A stretch of 64,000 nucleotides of DNA from an uncultured Ruminiclostridium sp. GTDB lineage: Bacteria; Bacillota; Clostridia; Oscillospirales; Ruminococcaceae. The position numbers and the translations under genes were made by a program. The notes beneath the pieces are model-generated. The model made no database searches. It had not been told where the DNA came from and saw only the letters and a program-made list of their open reading frames with translations. This document shows, in pieces, positions 22,923 to 32,050 of this stretch. The stretch is from assembly GCA_947594425.1 (NCBI GenBank), contig CANQED010000001.1, forward strand, positions 124,001 through 188,000, written 5' to 3'. The number at the start of each line of letters is the position of its first letter. Within the stretch, counting starts at the first letter, position 1.

Positions 22923-23780
22923 TTAACTATTGCCGCTTTGCGATACAAAGTCCTTAAGGGCTGTAAGCGCCTTTTCTCCCGCGTCTCTGCCGAGCCTGTA
23001 TACGCGTTTTAGCTCGGCGGGGTCGTGCTCTGACGAGCCTATCTCGAGCGGCTGCTCGGGTCGGATGACAAACGCCGCGCCCTCCTGCTCGCGCTGTGAG
23101 ATATATTCTATAGTGTCGTTGTATCTGTCGTGCCTGTCGGCGACCGCCGAGATAAACGCGGGGTATTTTCTCATAGTCAGCTTTAACAGCGGCAAAAACT
23201 TATTTTTCGTCTTGACATAATCCTTTGGGCGGGTGAGTATCACGACGTTTTTATCATAGCCTATGCTCTCGAAAAACTTAAGCGGTATGCTGTCCGCTAT
23301 CCCGCCGTCGAGCAATTTATGCCCGTCGAGCTCCACTATCCGCGATACCAGCGGCATAGAAGCCGAGGCGCGCATATAGTCGAGATCCTTTCCCGTCCCG
23401 TCGGTGAGCTTTTGATATACTGCCTTTCCGCTCTCTACATCGGTGCACACCGCGTAAAACTCCATCGGGTCGGCTCTGAACGCGTCTACATCAAATATAT
23501 CGAGCCGCTCGGGTATATCGTGATAGCAAAACTGCTCACCGTACAGATCGCCCGTCTTTATCAGCGAGCTTAGGCTGCAATACCGCTTGTCCTTGCAATA
23601 GGCGGTATTATAGCGTATAACGCGCCCGGGCTGGTGCGACTTATAATTACAGCCGAACACCGCTCCCGCCGACACGCCAACCATCCCGTCAAAGCGTATG
23701 TCGTTTTCCATCATTACATCGGTGACGCCCGCGGTGAACATTCCGCGCATTGCGCCGCCCTCAAGAACCAAACCGAGCAT
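22923..23780 (-). CDS. Patatin-like phospholipase
   Basis: A 285-residue YjjU-type patatin protein. The oxyanion segment is LVLEGGAMRGMFTAGV, the nucleophile Ser is in GVSAGA (about residue 38), and the partner Asp is in DGGIADSIP (about residue 160), forming the Ser-Asp dyad. It has no signal peptide, so a cytoplasmic lipid acyl hydrolase is expected. The C-terminal 100 residues are the usual DUF6363-like extension. It is the last gene of the long minus-strand cluster, 9 bases after rsfS. Confidence 0.9.
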   Translation of the reverse strand: MLGLVLEGGAMRGMFTAGVTDVMMENDIRFDGMVGVSAGAVFGCNYKSHQPGRVIRYNTAYCKDKRYCSLSSLIKTGDLYGEQFCYHDIPERLDIFDVDAFRADPMEFYAVCTDVESGKAVYQKLTDGTGKDLDYMRASASMPLVSRIVELDGHKLLDGGIADSIPLKFFESIGYDKNVVILTRPKDYVKTKNKFLPLLKLTMRKYPAFISAVADRHDRYNDTIEYISQREQEGAAFVIRPEQPLEIGSSEHDPAELKRVYRLGRDAGEKALTALKDFVSQSGNS

Positions 23781-23789
23781 AATATGTCC

Positions 23790-24143
23790 TTACTCTAAAA
23801 ACTGCTTTATGTCTACCTCTTCGCCGTCCTGCCACAGCCTCTCGAGATCGTAAAACTCCCTTGACTCGTTGTGGAAAATGTGAAATACCACGTCGAGATA
23901 ATCCAGCACTATCCAGTTTGCGCTCTGCTTTCCCTCATAGTGCTTGGGCTGTAAACCCTTTTCGCCGAGCCTGAATTCCACCTCGTCGGCGAGCGCCTTT
24001 GCCTGAGTGGTGCTCGACGCGCCCGCTATGACAAAATAGCTGCCGATTATCGTAAGGTCGCGCACCTTGATAGCCTTGATGTCAAAAGCCTTCTTGCTGT
24101 CGAGCGCCTTTATTCCCTCTTTTAATATCTCTATATCCGTCAT
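23790..24143 (-). CDS. rsfS: Ribosomal silencing factor RsfS
   Basis: A 117-residue protein with the family core YFVIAGASSTTQAKALADEV, KHYEGKQSANWIVLDYLDVV and HIFHNESREFYDLERLW. RsfS binds ribosomal protein L14 and blocks joining of the subunits when nutrients are scarce. It overlaps yqeK by 4 bases, the standard nadD-yqeK-rsfS order of Firmicutes. Confidence 0.96.
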   Translation of the reverse strand: MTDIEILKEGIKALDSKKAFDIKAIKVRDLTIIGSYFVIAGASSTTQAKALADEVEFRLGEKGLQPKHYEGKQSANWIVLDYLDVVFHIFHNESREFYDLERLWQDGEEVDIKQFLE

Positions 24144-24739
24144 TTGCTTTTCTTCCTTTCATTATGAAGTATGGTATAAAAATTATATGCTCTTAAAGTA
24201 CACGGTGCGATAACGCTGTGCTTGCCGATGGTCTCTTCTATCAAATATTTGAGCGAGTCGTACACGCACTCGTCTATGTCCTCCATACACTCTTTGCGGT
24301 ACTTGTCGACATCCTTATAGCTGCGGTCGTCGCTGGTGATGTCGCTTATGTACAGTATCTTCTCGATAGGCGACATATCGGGCTTGCACGCCGTGTGATA
24401 CCTCACCGCGCTGAGAAGTTCCTCATCGTTTATCCCGAGCTTAGTGCGGATATAATACGCGCCCGCAGGGGCGTGCCACAATGCGGGGGTGATAAGCTCC
24501 TCCTCGCTGATATCCATATCCGACAATACCGCTAAGGATTTCATAGCCTGAGGGGTCTCCTCTTTTTTGATGTCGTGCAGCAGTCCCGCAAGGTATGCCC
24601 TTTCTTCGTCGGCGTTATACCTGCGGGCAAGCCTTACGCACTGCTCGGCGACATTAAGGCTGTGGGTGTACCGCTTTTTGGACAGCATATCTTTTAACAG
24701 CTGCCTATATTCTTCATACTTTTCTTTATAGCTTTCCAT
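24140..24739 (-). CDS. yqeK: YqeK family HD-domain diadenosine tetraphosphatase
   Basis: A 199-residue HD hydrolase. The metal ligands are visible as KRYTHSLNVAE, LAGLLHDIKKEE, and the later VRYHT and ISDITSDDRSY. Characterised YqeK proteins split Ap4A symmetrically. It sits between nadD (5-base gap) and rsfS (4-base overlap), as in other Firmicutes. Confidence 0.94.
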   Translation of the reverse strand: MESYKEKYEEYRQLLKDMLSKKRYTHSLNVAEQCVRLARRYNADEERAYLAGLLHDIKKEETPQAMKSLAVLSDMDISEEELITPALWHAPAGAYYIRTKLGINDEELLSAVRYHTACKPDMSPIEKILYISDITSDDRSYKDVDKYRKECMEDIDECVYDSLKYLIEETIGKHSVIAPCTLRAYNFYTILHNERKKSK

Positions 24740-24744
24740 ATACT

Positions 24745-25347
24745 CTATTCGGCATAAAGCCGATTATCCTTGATGTATTTTTCTACCTCGGCGGGGACGA
24801 GGTCGGATATGCTCCCGCCGTCGGCGAGCAAATTTCGCACCTGCGTGGAGCTAACAGGTACGACGTTAAGATTGAGCACTTTTATGCGCCCTATCTCGGC
24901 GGCGTACTCGCACATATCGGCGTACTCGCTAACCTCGCGGGCGGCAGCGGTGACCTTGCACTCGCCGAGCAAAGCCTCATAGCGGTACCATTTTTCAAAG
25001 TAAAACAGCATATCCCCGCCTATCAAGAGGTAAAACTCCGTATCCGAGGGGTACATATGCTTAAGAGCGCGCACGGTGTTTATCGTATAGCTCGTGCCGC
25101 CCATCTTCTGCTCGATATCGCATATCTCAAAGCGCCCCGCCTTTATATCATCATTAAATGCGAGCTCGCACATCTTTGCTCTGTGCTCATATGCGATAAG
25201 CCCCGAGCTGTCCTTGTGCGGAGACCTTGCGCTCGGTATTATAAGCAGCTTTTTCAGCTTAAGCTCGTCAAAAGCCTGCCGCGCTATGCTGATATGTCCG
25301 AGGTGTATGGGGTTGAACGCCCCGCCGAATATCCCTATCTTAGTCAT
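24745..25347 (-). CDS. nadD: Nicotinate-nucleotide adenylyltransferase
   Basis: A 200-residue enzyme of NAD synthesis joining nicotinate mononucleotide to ATP. The nucleotidyltransferase motif GIFGGAFNPIHLGHI is at the start, RSPHK in the middle and VSSTQVRNLL near the C-terminus (ISSTxIR type). The start overlaps the end of yhbY by 8 bases. Confidence 0.97.
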   Translation of the reverse strand: MTKIGIFGGAFNPIHLGHISIARQAFDELKLKKLLIIPSARSPHKDSSGLIAYEHRAKMCELAFNDDIKAGRFEICDIEQKMGGTSYTINTVRALKHMYPSDTEFYLLIGGDMLFYFEKWYRYEALLGECKVTAAAREVSEYADMCEYAAEIGRIKVLNLNVVPVSSTQVRNLLADGGSISDLVPAEVEKYIKDNRLYAE

Positions 25348-25642
25348 CTAACGCTATCGTCCTTTTCTTGGGGTCTTTATTCTGCTTATACAGCACTATC
25401 TTTGAGCCTATGACCTGCACGACAATGCTATCGGTGCGCGCGGCTATGGCGTCGGCGATAGTCCTTTTGTCCTCTGGCGCGCTTTCGAGCACGTTTATCT
25501 TGATAAGCTCGCGCGCGTCTATCGCCGCCGAGAGCTGCTTTATAAGCTCGTCGCTTATGCCGTTCTTCCCTATCTGAAAAATTGCGGGTGTGTCCTGAGC
25601 TATGCCCTTAAGCCTCGCCCGCTGCTTTGATGTAAGCGTCAT
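25340..25642 (-). CDS. yhbY: YhbY-type CRM-domain RNA-binding protein
   Basis: A 100-residue single CRM domain: MTLTSKQRARLKGIAQDTPA, IFQIGKNGISDELIKQL, the LIKINVLE strand and a closing VVQVIGSKIVLYKQ. The family associates with pre-50S particles. The ATG at 25642 follows AAAGGAG. It precedes nadD, a common order in Clostridia. Confidence 0.95.
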   Translation of the reverse strand: MTLTSKQRARLKGIAQDTPAIFQIGKNGISDELIKQLSAAIDARELIKINVLESAPEDKRTIADAIAARTDSIVVQVIGSKIVLYKQNKDPKKRTIALDD

Positions 25643-25654
25643 AATTGCTCCTTT

Positions 25655-25939
25655 CTATCTCGGCCAAAAAAACCATACCGCGAATATAATTGCCGCCTGC
25701 AAAATTATTATAAGCGGTATGCCTATCATAAATCTTTTGTGTTTTGTCTTATGGTGAAATATGCGCATGGATATATACATTGCGACCGAGCCGCCGAGAA
25801 TTGACACTATAAAAAGCGTCCTCTCGCGTATCCGCCATTTATCCCTCTGCGCTCTTCTTTTATCGACTATCGGGAGTACAAAGCCCACCGCGCTGATAAT
25901 TATAAGCCATACGACCGCCGCTAATATGCCGATATTCAT
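25655..25939 (-). CDS. DUF1294 small membrane protein
   Basis: A 94-residue protein with three hydrophobic helices (about 5-25, 42-58, 72-92) and the DUF1294 core DKRRAQRDKWRIRERTL followed by HHKTKHKRF. Family function is unknown; it is often found alone or next to nucleotide-metabolism genes. It overlaps rdgB by 4 bases. Confidence 0.88.
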   Translation of the reverse strand: MNIGILAAVVWLIIISAVGFVLPIVDKRRAQRDKWRIRERTLFIVSILGGSVAMYISMRIFHHKTKHKRFMIGIPLIIILQAAIIFAVWFFWPR

Positions 25940-26514
25940 TTCAGCTTTTCCAAAAGGCTGTTCAGTGCCTTAGCGCGGTGGCTTATCTTATTCTTTTCCT
26001 CTTCGGAGAGCTGTGCCATGCTAGTAGAGTCGTCGACCATAAATATCGGGTCGTAGCCAAAGCCGTTCTCCCCGACGGGTTCTTCAGCGATAAAGCCCTC
26101 GCATTCTCCCGTGACGCATATCTCGTGCTCGTCGTCGAGTATGCAGTACAATGCGCAGACGAATTTAGCGCCTCTGAGCGGCTTGTCCACGCCGTGCATC
26201 TCGTCGAGCACCTTTGCTATGCGCTCGTCGTTGGTGGCGTTTTCTCCCGCATAGCGCGCGGAATATACCCCCGGCGCTCCCCCTAAAAACTCTATGCACA
26301 GTCCGCTGTCGTCGGCTATTACGGGCGTACCCGTGCGGGAATAAATAGCCTCCGCCTTGATGTGCGCGTTCTCGCTGAACGTCTCGCCGTCCTCGACGAT
26401 ATCGATATCTATCCCCGCCTCTTTCATCGATACGGGCTCGTATCCTAGCGGCGAGAGCAGAGCCTTAAACTCTCTTATCTTTCCTTGATTATTTGACGCG
26501 ATTATTATTTTCAT
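25936..26514 (-). CDS. rdgB: XTP/dITP diphosphatase (RdgB/HAM1)
   Basis: A 192-residue house-cleaning nucleotide pyrophosphatase that removes dITP/XTP. Motifs: ASNNQGKIREFKALL, VIADDSGLCIEFLGGAPGVYS, RYAGENATNDERI, and GFGYDPIF then ISHRAKAL at the C-terminus. Complete and of normal length. Confidence 0.97.
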   Translation of the reverse strand: MKIIIASNNQGKIREFKALLSPLGYEPVSMKEAGIDIDIVEDGETFSENAHIKAEAIYSRTGTPVIADDSGLCIEFLGGAPGVYSARYAGENATNDERIAKVLDEMHGVDKPLRGAKFVCALYCILDDEHEICVTGECEGFIAEEPVGENGFGYDPIFMVDDSTSMAQLSEEEKNKISHRAKALNSLLEKLK

Positions 26515-26560
26515 AGCTTAATAGCCCCTCCTTTGGGGTTTATCCGAGCAATGTCTCCGT

Positions 26561-27466
26561 TTATCCGAGCAGTGCCTCGGCGTAATCCTGCGGGACGAAT
26601 TCCTGCAGATCGTCTATCTTCTCCCCGACGCCCACGAGCTTGACGGGTATGCCGAGCTCCTGCTTTATCGGGATTATTATACCGCCCTTTGCCGTGCCGT
26701 CTAGCTTAGTCAGCACTATGCCGGTTATCTCGGCGGTCTCGCTGAACAGCCGCGCTTGATTAACGGCGTTTTGTCCCGTGGTAGCGTCAAGCACGAGCAG
26801 TGTCTCGAGCGAGCAGTCGGGCAAATTTGTATATATTATGCGCGCTATCTTTTTAAGCTCATCCATAAGGTTTTTCTTATTATGCAGTCTGCCCGCAGTG
26901 TCGCAGATTATCACGTCCGCCCCGCGCGCCTGTCCCGCCTTTACCGCGTCGAATACCACGGCGGCGGGGTCAGCACCCTCGGCGTGCTTTACTATATCGA
27001 CCCCCGCGCGGTCTGTCCATACGTTAAGCTGCTCTATAGCTGCCGCGCGGAATGTATCCGCCGCCGCTACAAGCACGCGCTTGCCCTCGCTTTTAAGGTT
27101 ATAGGCGAGCTTTCCTATGGTGGTGGTCTTACCCGCGCCGTTTACGCCTATGACTAGCACCACGGACGGCTTTGTCTCCAGCCGTAGGGTATTGTCGCCC
27201 GCTACTATGTCGGCGATTATGCCCTTAAGCATATTTTTTATCTCGGCGGGGTCTGTCACGCCCTTGCGCTTTACCTCGCCGCGCAGCCTCTCGCATATCT
27301 CGGCGGAGGTCGCCGCGCCTATATCGGAGATTATCAGCGTTTCTTCGAGCTCCTCGAAAAAGTCCTCGTCTATTTTGGTAAACGAATTTATCACGCTCTC
27401 AAGCTTCCCGCTGAGTGCGTCCTTGGTATTTTTAAGCCCGTTTTTAAGCTTTTCAAAAAGTCCCAT
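26561..27466 (-). CDS. ftsY: Signal recognition particle receptor FtsY
   Basis: A 301-residue SRP GTPase. It lacks the long acidic A domain and starts almost directly with the N domain, as in many Firmicutes. GTPase motifs are GVNGAGKTTTIGKLA, ADTFRAAAIEQL, DTAGRLHNKKNLMDEL and TKLDGTAKGG, ending with the GVGEKIDDLQEF signature. It docks ribosome-SRP complexes at the membrane. ATG at 27466 follows GGAGG, 21 bases after smc. Confidence 0.97.
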   Translation of the reverse strand: MGLFEKLKNGLKNTKDALSGKLESVINSFTKIDEDFFEELEETLIISDIGAATSAEICERLRGEVKRKGVTDPAEIKNMLKGIIADIVAGDNTLRLETKPSVVLVIGVNGAGKTTTIGKLAYNLKSEGKRVLVAAADTFRAAAIEQLNVWTDRAGVDIVKHAEGADPAAVVFDAVKAGQARGADVIICDTAGRLHNKKNLMDELKKIARIIYTNLPDCSLETLLVLDATTGQNAVNQARLFSETAEITGIVLTKLDGTAKGGIIIPIKQELGIPVKLVGVGEKIDDLQEFVPQDYAEALLG

Positions 27467-27487
27467 AATTCCTCCGTATTATCTTTA

Positions 27488-30400
27488 TTAGGCGGTCTCG
27501 TCCGCAATGTCGATATCGTCGGACAGCTCCTGCTTTAGCAGTCCCGACACGCCCTTTTCCTGCATAAATACGCCGTACAGAACGTCGCATAATTCTATCG
27601 TGCCGCGCCTGTGGGTAATGACCATAAGCTGCGTGTTTTTAGAAAAGCGCTTTAGATACGTCGCGTACTTCTGCACGTTTATCTCGTCTAGCGCCGCGTC
27701 CACCTCGTCGAGCATACAAAACGGCGTGGGGCGGTGCAGCAGTATCGCAAGGTAGATAGTCAGCGCGACCATAGCCTTTTCTCCGCCCGATAACGAGGTC
27801 AGGGTCTTTATCACCTTTCCCGGCGGGGCGGCGAATATCTCTATATCCGAGTTTAAGACATCATTCGGGTCCGAGAGCTTGAGCCTTGCCTCGCCTCCCG
27901 CGAAAATCTCAGAGAAAAGCCTGCCGAAATGCTCATTTATCGCGTTAAAGCTGTCGGTAAATCGGGTCTTGATATCCTCGGTGAGATTTTCTATCAGGTG
28001 CTCGAGCTCCCGCTTTGAGCTCTCTACGTCGCTTAGCTGCTTTGACAGCACGCCGTACCTCTCGCGCACCTCGTCGAGCTCCTCTATCGAGCTGTAGTTT
28101 ACGCTGCCTAGCGCGGCGATATCCCTTCGCACCGCGGCAAGGTCTACGCGCACAGCGCTGACGTCCTCGGCTGGCGGGTAATTTTGCTCCGCCTCGCTGC
28201 GGGTCATCTCGTATTTGTCCCACAGCGCGCTTACTATCTTCTCGGTCTGCTCATCCGCTAAGCGGCGGCGCTCCTCCTGCCGCGCAAGCTCGCTGCCGAA
28301 CTTCTCCTTAGCGGCGGTAAGCTCGCGTATATCGGCGTTTATCTCGGCTATTCTCGCCTCGGCGGCGTTAGACTTAGCAAGGCTCTGCGATATGTCGCGC
28401 TCGCTTTGCTCTACCGCGCCGCTAAGCTGCTTTGCGTCGTCGGTGCGCTTAAGTATAAGTCCGCGTATGCGCTCGATATCGCGGTTTAGCTCGTCTATGC
28501 GGCCGAGCTGTTCGCTTCCGCCCTCGTCGATAGACTTTATAGACGCGTCCACCGCGTCGGTCTTTATCCTTACCGCCTCGATATCTTTATTGACGTTGAC
28601 CGCCTCGATATTGAGCTCGGATATCTTATCCGCGAGAGCCTTGCGCTCGTTTTCCCTGTCGGATAGGTCGCTCTGCTTTAGCGATAACTCGCCCGCGTTC
28701 TTCTCTATTGCCTTTTTCAGCTCGTCAAGCTCCACTGTCAGCTTATCGAGCTCTTTTTGCCTGTCCTTGTCGGAAATATCCAGCCTATCGCGCATATCGG
28801 CGTTAGCGTCGAGCCGAGCGTTAAGCTCTTTTATCAGCATTTGCTCGCCGTCTGCCCGGGCTGACAGCCGTGCTATCTCGGGCTCGCACGCCGCGAGTAT
28901 CTCGGCATAGCCCTCAAGCTCTATTTTCATCTTCGCGACCTCGGCCTTTATCGGCTTTATCGCGTCGTTTTCCTTTTCTATGCGCTCGCTTAGCTTAGCG
29001 GTGTCCTTTTCGATAGCGGATAGCTCCTGCTTGCGGGCGATTATGCCCGCGTCGCTCTTTACACTTCCGCCCGTAAACGAGCCTCCTGCGTTTACTACCT
29101 GCCCGTCGAGCGTCACTATCTTAAAGCGATAGCCGTACTTTTTGGCAATGACCGATGCGCTGTCTATGTCGGATGCTATCGCCGTCCTGCCGAGAATATT
29201 CCCGACGATGCCGACATACTTTTGGTCATAAGCTACAAGCTCGCTCGCCATTCCCTCAAAGCCCTCTTCGGTCGACAGCCCGTCAACGTCGAGCGTTTTC
29301 CCTTTTACCGACGTCAGCGGCAAGAATGTCGCGCGCCCGAGGTTGTTATCCTTTAAGAACCTTATGCACCGCTTTGCGGATTCTTCATTGTTGACTATGA
29401 CGTTTTGCAGTACCCCGCCGAGCGCGGTTTCTATGGCGACGGTGTACTTTTTATCCATAGACAAAACGTCCGCGACGGTGCCGCACACCCCGCCTATCTG
29501 TCCGCGCTGAGAGGCGGCTATCACCGATTTTACGCTTGCGGCAAAGCCCGCCATACTCTTATCTATGCCGTACAATACGTCATAGCGCTGGCGCTTTTGG
29601 TCGTATTCTTTTTGCAGCTTATCGAGTGTCTCGGACGCGGCGGACAGCTTTTGCGAGCGCGACTCGAACAGCTTGCGATAGCCGACGAGCTTATTCTCGG
29701 TCTCCTGCTTTTTCTCCCGCGCGTTATCAAGAGCGGTGTTTATGTCTTTCAGCGTGCTTTTGTGCTCGTCTATCGAGGACTTTATCTCTTTATCTGAGCT
29801 GTCGAGCTCCGCCCTGCGCTTCTCCGCATCGTCGGCGCTGTCGGACAGCTGCTCGGATTTAAGCTCGAGCTGTGTGCGCTTAAAATATAATTGCCCCTGC
29901 TCGCTGTCGAGTTTGCGATACTGCTCGTCTAGCTCGCTGCTGCGCTTATTTAGCCCTGTCAGCTTTAGCGAGAGCTCCTCGGCGTTTTTTAACAGCGCCG
30001 CGTACTGCTCTTGCTTTTGCTTTTCTTCGTCGAGCAGCGCCTGCCTATCCGAGAGCAGCTTTTCTTTGCCGCGCTTTTGCTCCTCTATGCTTTGCTTTAG
30101 CTGCTCTATCTGCTCGTTAGCGTGGCGGATGTCGTTTTCCATGACGGCGGTCTCGCTCTTTATGTCCGCCATCTCTTCCTTAGCCTTATCTCCCTTATTG
30201 CGCAGCTCGTCGAGCTTAGCCTGCAAAGAGAGCTTAAGCTCGGTCTGCTCTTCCTGCTCTGCCTCAAGCTTAGCTATATCGCGGTCGAGGTTCTCGCACT
30301 CGGCGCGGTTTAAAAGTATCTTGTCGTCGGTCTCGCTTATCGACTTTTCTGCGGCGGATAGCTCGTATAAGCTCAGCGAGATGTCGAGCTGTTTTTCGCG

Positions 30401-31060
30401 GTCGGTAAGCTGCCGCGCCTTTTTCGCCTTTTCGGCCTGCTTTTCGAGGACGGGCAGCCTGCTCTCAAGCTCGGTCGCTATGTCGCGCAGGCGGAGTAGG
30501 TTATCCTCCGCACGCTTAAGGTCGTTCTCCGCCTCTTTTTTGCGGGCGAGAAATTTTGACACCCCCGCGGCCTCTTCAAACACCTCGCGGCGCTTTGTCC
30601 CCGAGGACTCGACTATCTCGGACACCTTGCCCTGACCTATTACCGAGTACCCGTCGCGGCCGAGCCCCGTACCCATAAACAAGTCGTTTATGTCCTTAAG
30701 CCTCGTCTTGCCGCCGTTTATCAGGTATTCGCTCTCACCGCTGCGGTACAGCTTGCGGCATATGGTCACCTCGTCGCTGTCTATATTAAGCGCGCGGTCG
30801 GAATTGTCTATAGTCAGCGCGACCTTTGCAAAGCCCATAGGCTTCCTGCTCTTAGTGCCGTGAAAGATAACGTCCTCCATTTTGTCCCCGCGCAGACTTT
30901 TTGCGCCCTGCTCTCCCATTACCCAGCGCAAGGCGTCGCTTATATTGCTCTTGCCGTTGCCGTTAGAGCCGACTACGGCGGTCATTTTCCTGTCAAAGTT
31001 GAGTACGGTCTTATCCGCAAAGGATTTAAAGCCGTGTATCTCCATTGATTTAAAATACAT
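27488..31060 (-). CDS. smc: Chromosome segregation protein SMC
   Basis: A 1190-residue SMC ATPase: Walker A GSNGNGKSN at about 32-40, two long coiled coils either side of a hinge (about 500-680, including GGSFTGGSV), and the C-terminal signature LSGGEKAM with Walker B FCMLDEVDAALDEIN. It loads and compacts the chromosome with ScpA/ScpB. The start codon directly follows the stop of the radical SAM gene. The rnc-smc-ftsY order is typical of Firmicutes, with a radical SAM gene inserted here. Confidence 0.97.
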   Translation of the reverse strand: MYFKSMEIHGFKSFADKTVLNFDRKMTAVVGSNGNGKSNISDALRWVMGEQGAKSLRGDKMEDVIFHGTKSRKPMGFAKVALTIDNSDRALNIDSDEVTICRKLYRSGESEYLINGGKTRLKDINDLFMGTGLGRDGYSVIGQGKVSEIVESSGTKRREVFEEAAGVSKFLARKKEAENDLKRAEDNLLRLRDIATELESRLPVLEKQAEKAKKARQLTDREKQLDISLSLYELSAAEKSISETDDKILLNRAECENLDRDIAKLEAEQEEQTELKLSLQAKLDELRNKGDKAKEEMADIKSETAVMENDIRHANEQIEQLKQSIEEQKRGKEKLLSDRQALLDEEKQKQEQYAALLKNAEELSLKLTGLNKRSSELDEQYRKLDSEQGQLYFKRTQLELKSEQLSDSADDAEKRRAELDSSDKEIKSSIDEHKSTLKDINTALDNAREKKQETENKLVGYRKLFESRSQKLSAASETLDKLQKEYDQKRQRYDVLYGIDKSMAGFAASVKSVIAASQRGQIGGVCGTVADVLSMDKKYTVAIETALGGVLQNVIVNNEESAKRCIRFLKDNNLGRATFLPLTSVKGKTLDVDGLSTEEGFEGMASELVAYDQKYVGIVGNILGRTAIASDIDSASVIAKKYGYRFKIVTLDGQVVNAGGSFTGGSVKSDAGIIARKQELSAIEKDTAKLSERIEKENDAIKPIKAEVAKMKIELEGYAEILAACEPEIARLSARADGEQMLIKELNARLDANADMRDRLDISDKDRQKELDKLTVELDELKKAIEKNAGELSLKQSDLSDRENERKALADKISELNIEAVNVNKDIEAVRIKTDAVDASIKSIDEGGSEQLGRIDELNRDIERIRGLILKRTDDAKQLSGAVEQSERDISQSLAKSNAAEARIAEINADIRELTAAKEKFGSELARQEERRRLADEQTEKIVSALWDKYEMTRSEAEQNYPPAEDVSAVRVDLAAVRRDIAALGSVNYSSIEELDEVRERYGVLSKQLSDVESSKRELEHLIENLTEDIKTRFTDSFNAINEHFGRLFSEIFAGGEARLKLSDPNDVLNSDIEIFAAPPGKVIKTLTSLSGGEKAMVALTIYLAILLHRPTPFCMLDEVDAALDEINVQKYATYLKRFSKNTQLMVITHRRGTIELCDVLYGVFMQEKGVSGLLKQELSDDIDIADETA

Positions 31061-32050
31061 CTATATCCTCTTTACACGAAGACGCGTCCCCGCCTCTTCT
31101 TTTATATCAAAGGTTATCCCCCGCTCTTTCAGTGCGGTCTTATTAGCCTTGCCGTGTCCTGTCACTTTGCTGATATTGCTTTTGTCGGTGTATACGATAT
31201 ACTTTCCCGCCGTCGGCATATTTTCGATAAGCTCGGACAAAAACATCCTGCTCTCGCATATCTCTCTTAATGCGGGGTGAAATACCCCGCCCGTCATATT
31301 CTCCTTAACGCTCTTTTCGGCGTGCAGTCCGAGCCGTATCACGGGTATCCCCGCCCTGTCGAACATTTTGAGCAGCTCAGCGCATAAGTCTATCGTGGTT
31401 TCAAAGTCAAAGCTCCGGTATTCTCCCGCCTGCTGCAATCTATAAAGCCCCGTGCCCTTAAGTATCACGGTCGGGTATATCCGTACCGTGTCGCAGCCGA
31501 GCGCGATAAATTCCTCGGCGGTGCTTATGCAGTACTCGGGCTTGTCCTTATAAAGTCCCGTCATCATTTGCAGTCCGAGCTCGAAGCCCTCCGCTTTTAT
31601 CAAGCGCGCGGCTTTTCTTACATCCTCGGCGGTATGCCCGCGATTATTTGCCGCTAACACCTCATCGTTCATGCTCTGCGCGCCGAGCTCTATCGAGCGC
31701 ATGCCGTATGACCTCAGCACGCTCAGCACTTCTTTATCGATACAGTCGGGTCGGGTAGAACACCTAAGCGACGTGTACTGCTCGGGATATTTTTGCAAAA
31801 ATTCTTTAGCGACTTCAAGCAGGCTTATCATATATCCCCTGTCTATCGCGGTAAAGCTCCCGCCGAAAAACGCTATCTGCGCCGAGGTGTTATTTTTCTG
31901 CAAGACGGGCTGCTGAGCCGTCAGCAGCTGCCTTAATTCGTCGGGGGTTATCGGCGAGATATGGCTGCTTATCGTCCTTTGGTCGCAAAAGCTGCATATA
32001 TGCGGGCAGCCGCTGTGCGGGACGAATACCGAGAGGTTAGTCTGTCTCAT
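31061..32050 (-). CDS. Radical SAM protein, Elp3-like (between rnc and smc)
   Basis: A 329-residue radical SAM enzyme with VFVPHSGCPHICSFCDQR (CxxxCxxC cluster), AFFGGSFTAIDRG, CSTRPDCID, and the ELGAQSMNDEVLAANNRGHT segment of Elp3-type proteins. The acetyltransferase domain of Elp3 is absent. It starts inside the end of rnc (14-base overlap) and its stop abuts the smc start. Clostridia often have such a gene here. Substrate unknown; RNA modification is possible from the family resemblance. Confidence 0.85.
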   Translation of the reverse strand: MRQTNLSVFVPHSGCPHICSFCDQRTISSHISPITPDELRQLLTAQQPVLQKNNTSAQIAFFGGSFTAIDRGYMISLLEVAKEFLQKYPEQYTSLRCSTRPDCIDKEVLSVLRSYGMRSIELGAQSMNDEVLAANNRGHTAEDVRKAARLIKAEGFELGLQMMTGLYKDKPEYCISTAEEFIALGCDTVRIYPTVILKGTGLYRLQQAGEYRSFDFETTIDLCAELLKMFDRAGIPVIRLGLHAEKSVKENMTGGVFHPALREICESRMFLSELIENMPTAGKYIVYTDKSNISKVTGHGKANKTALKERGITFDIKEEAGTRLRVKRI

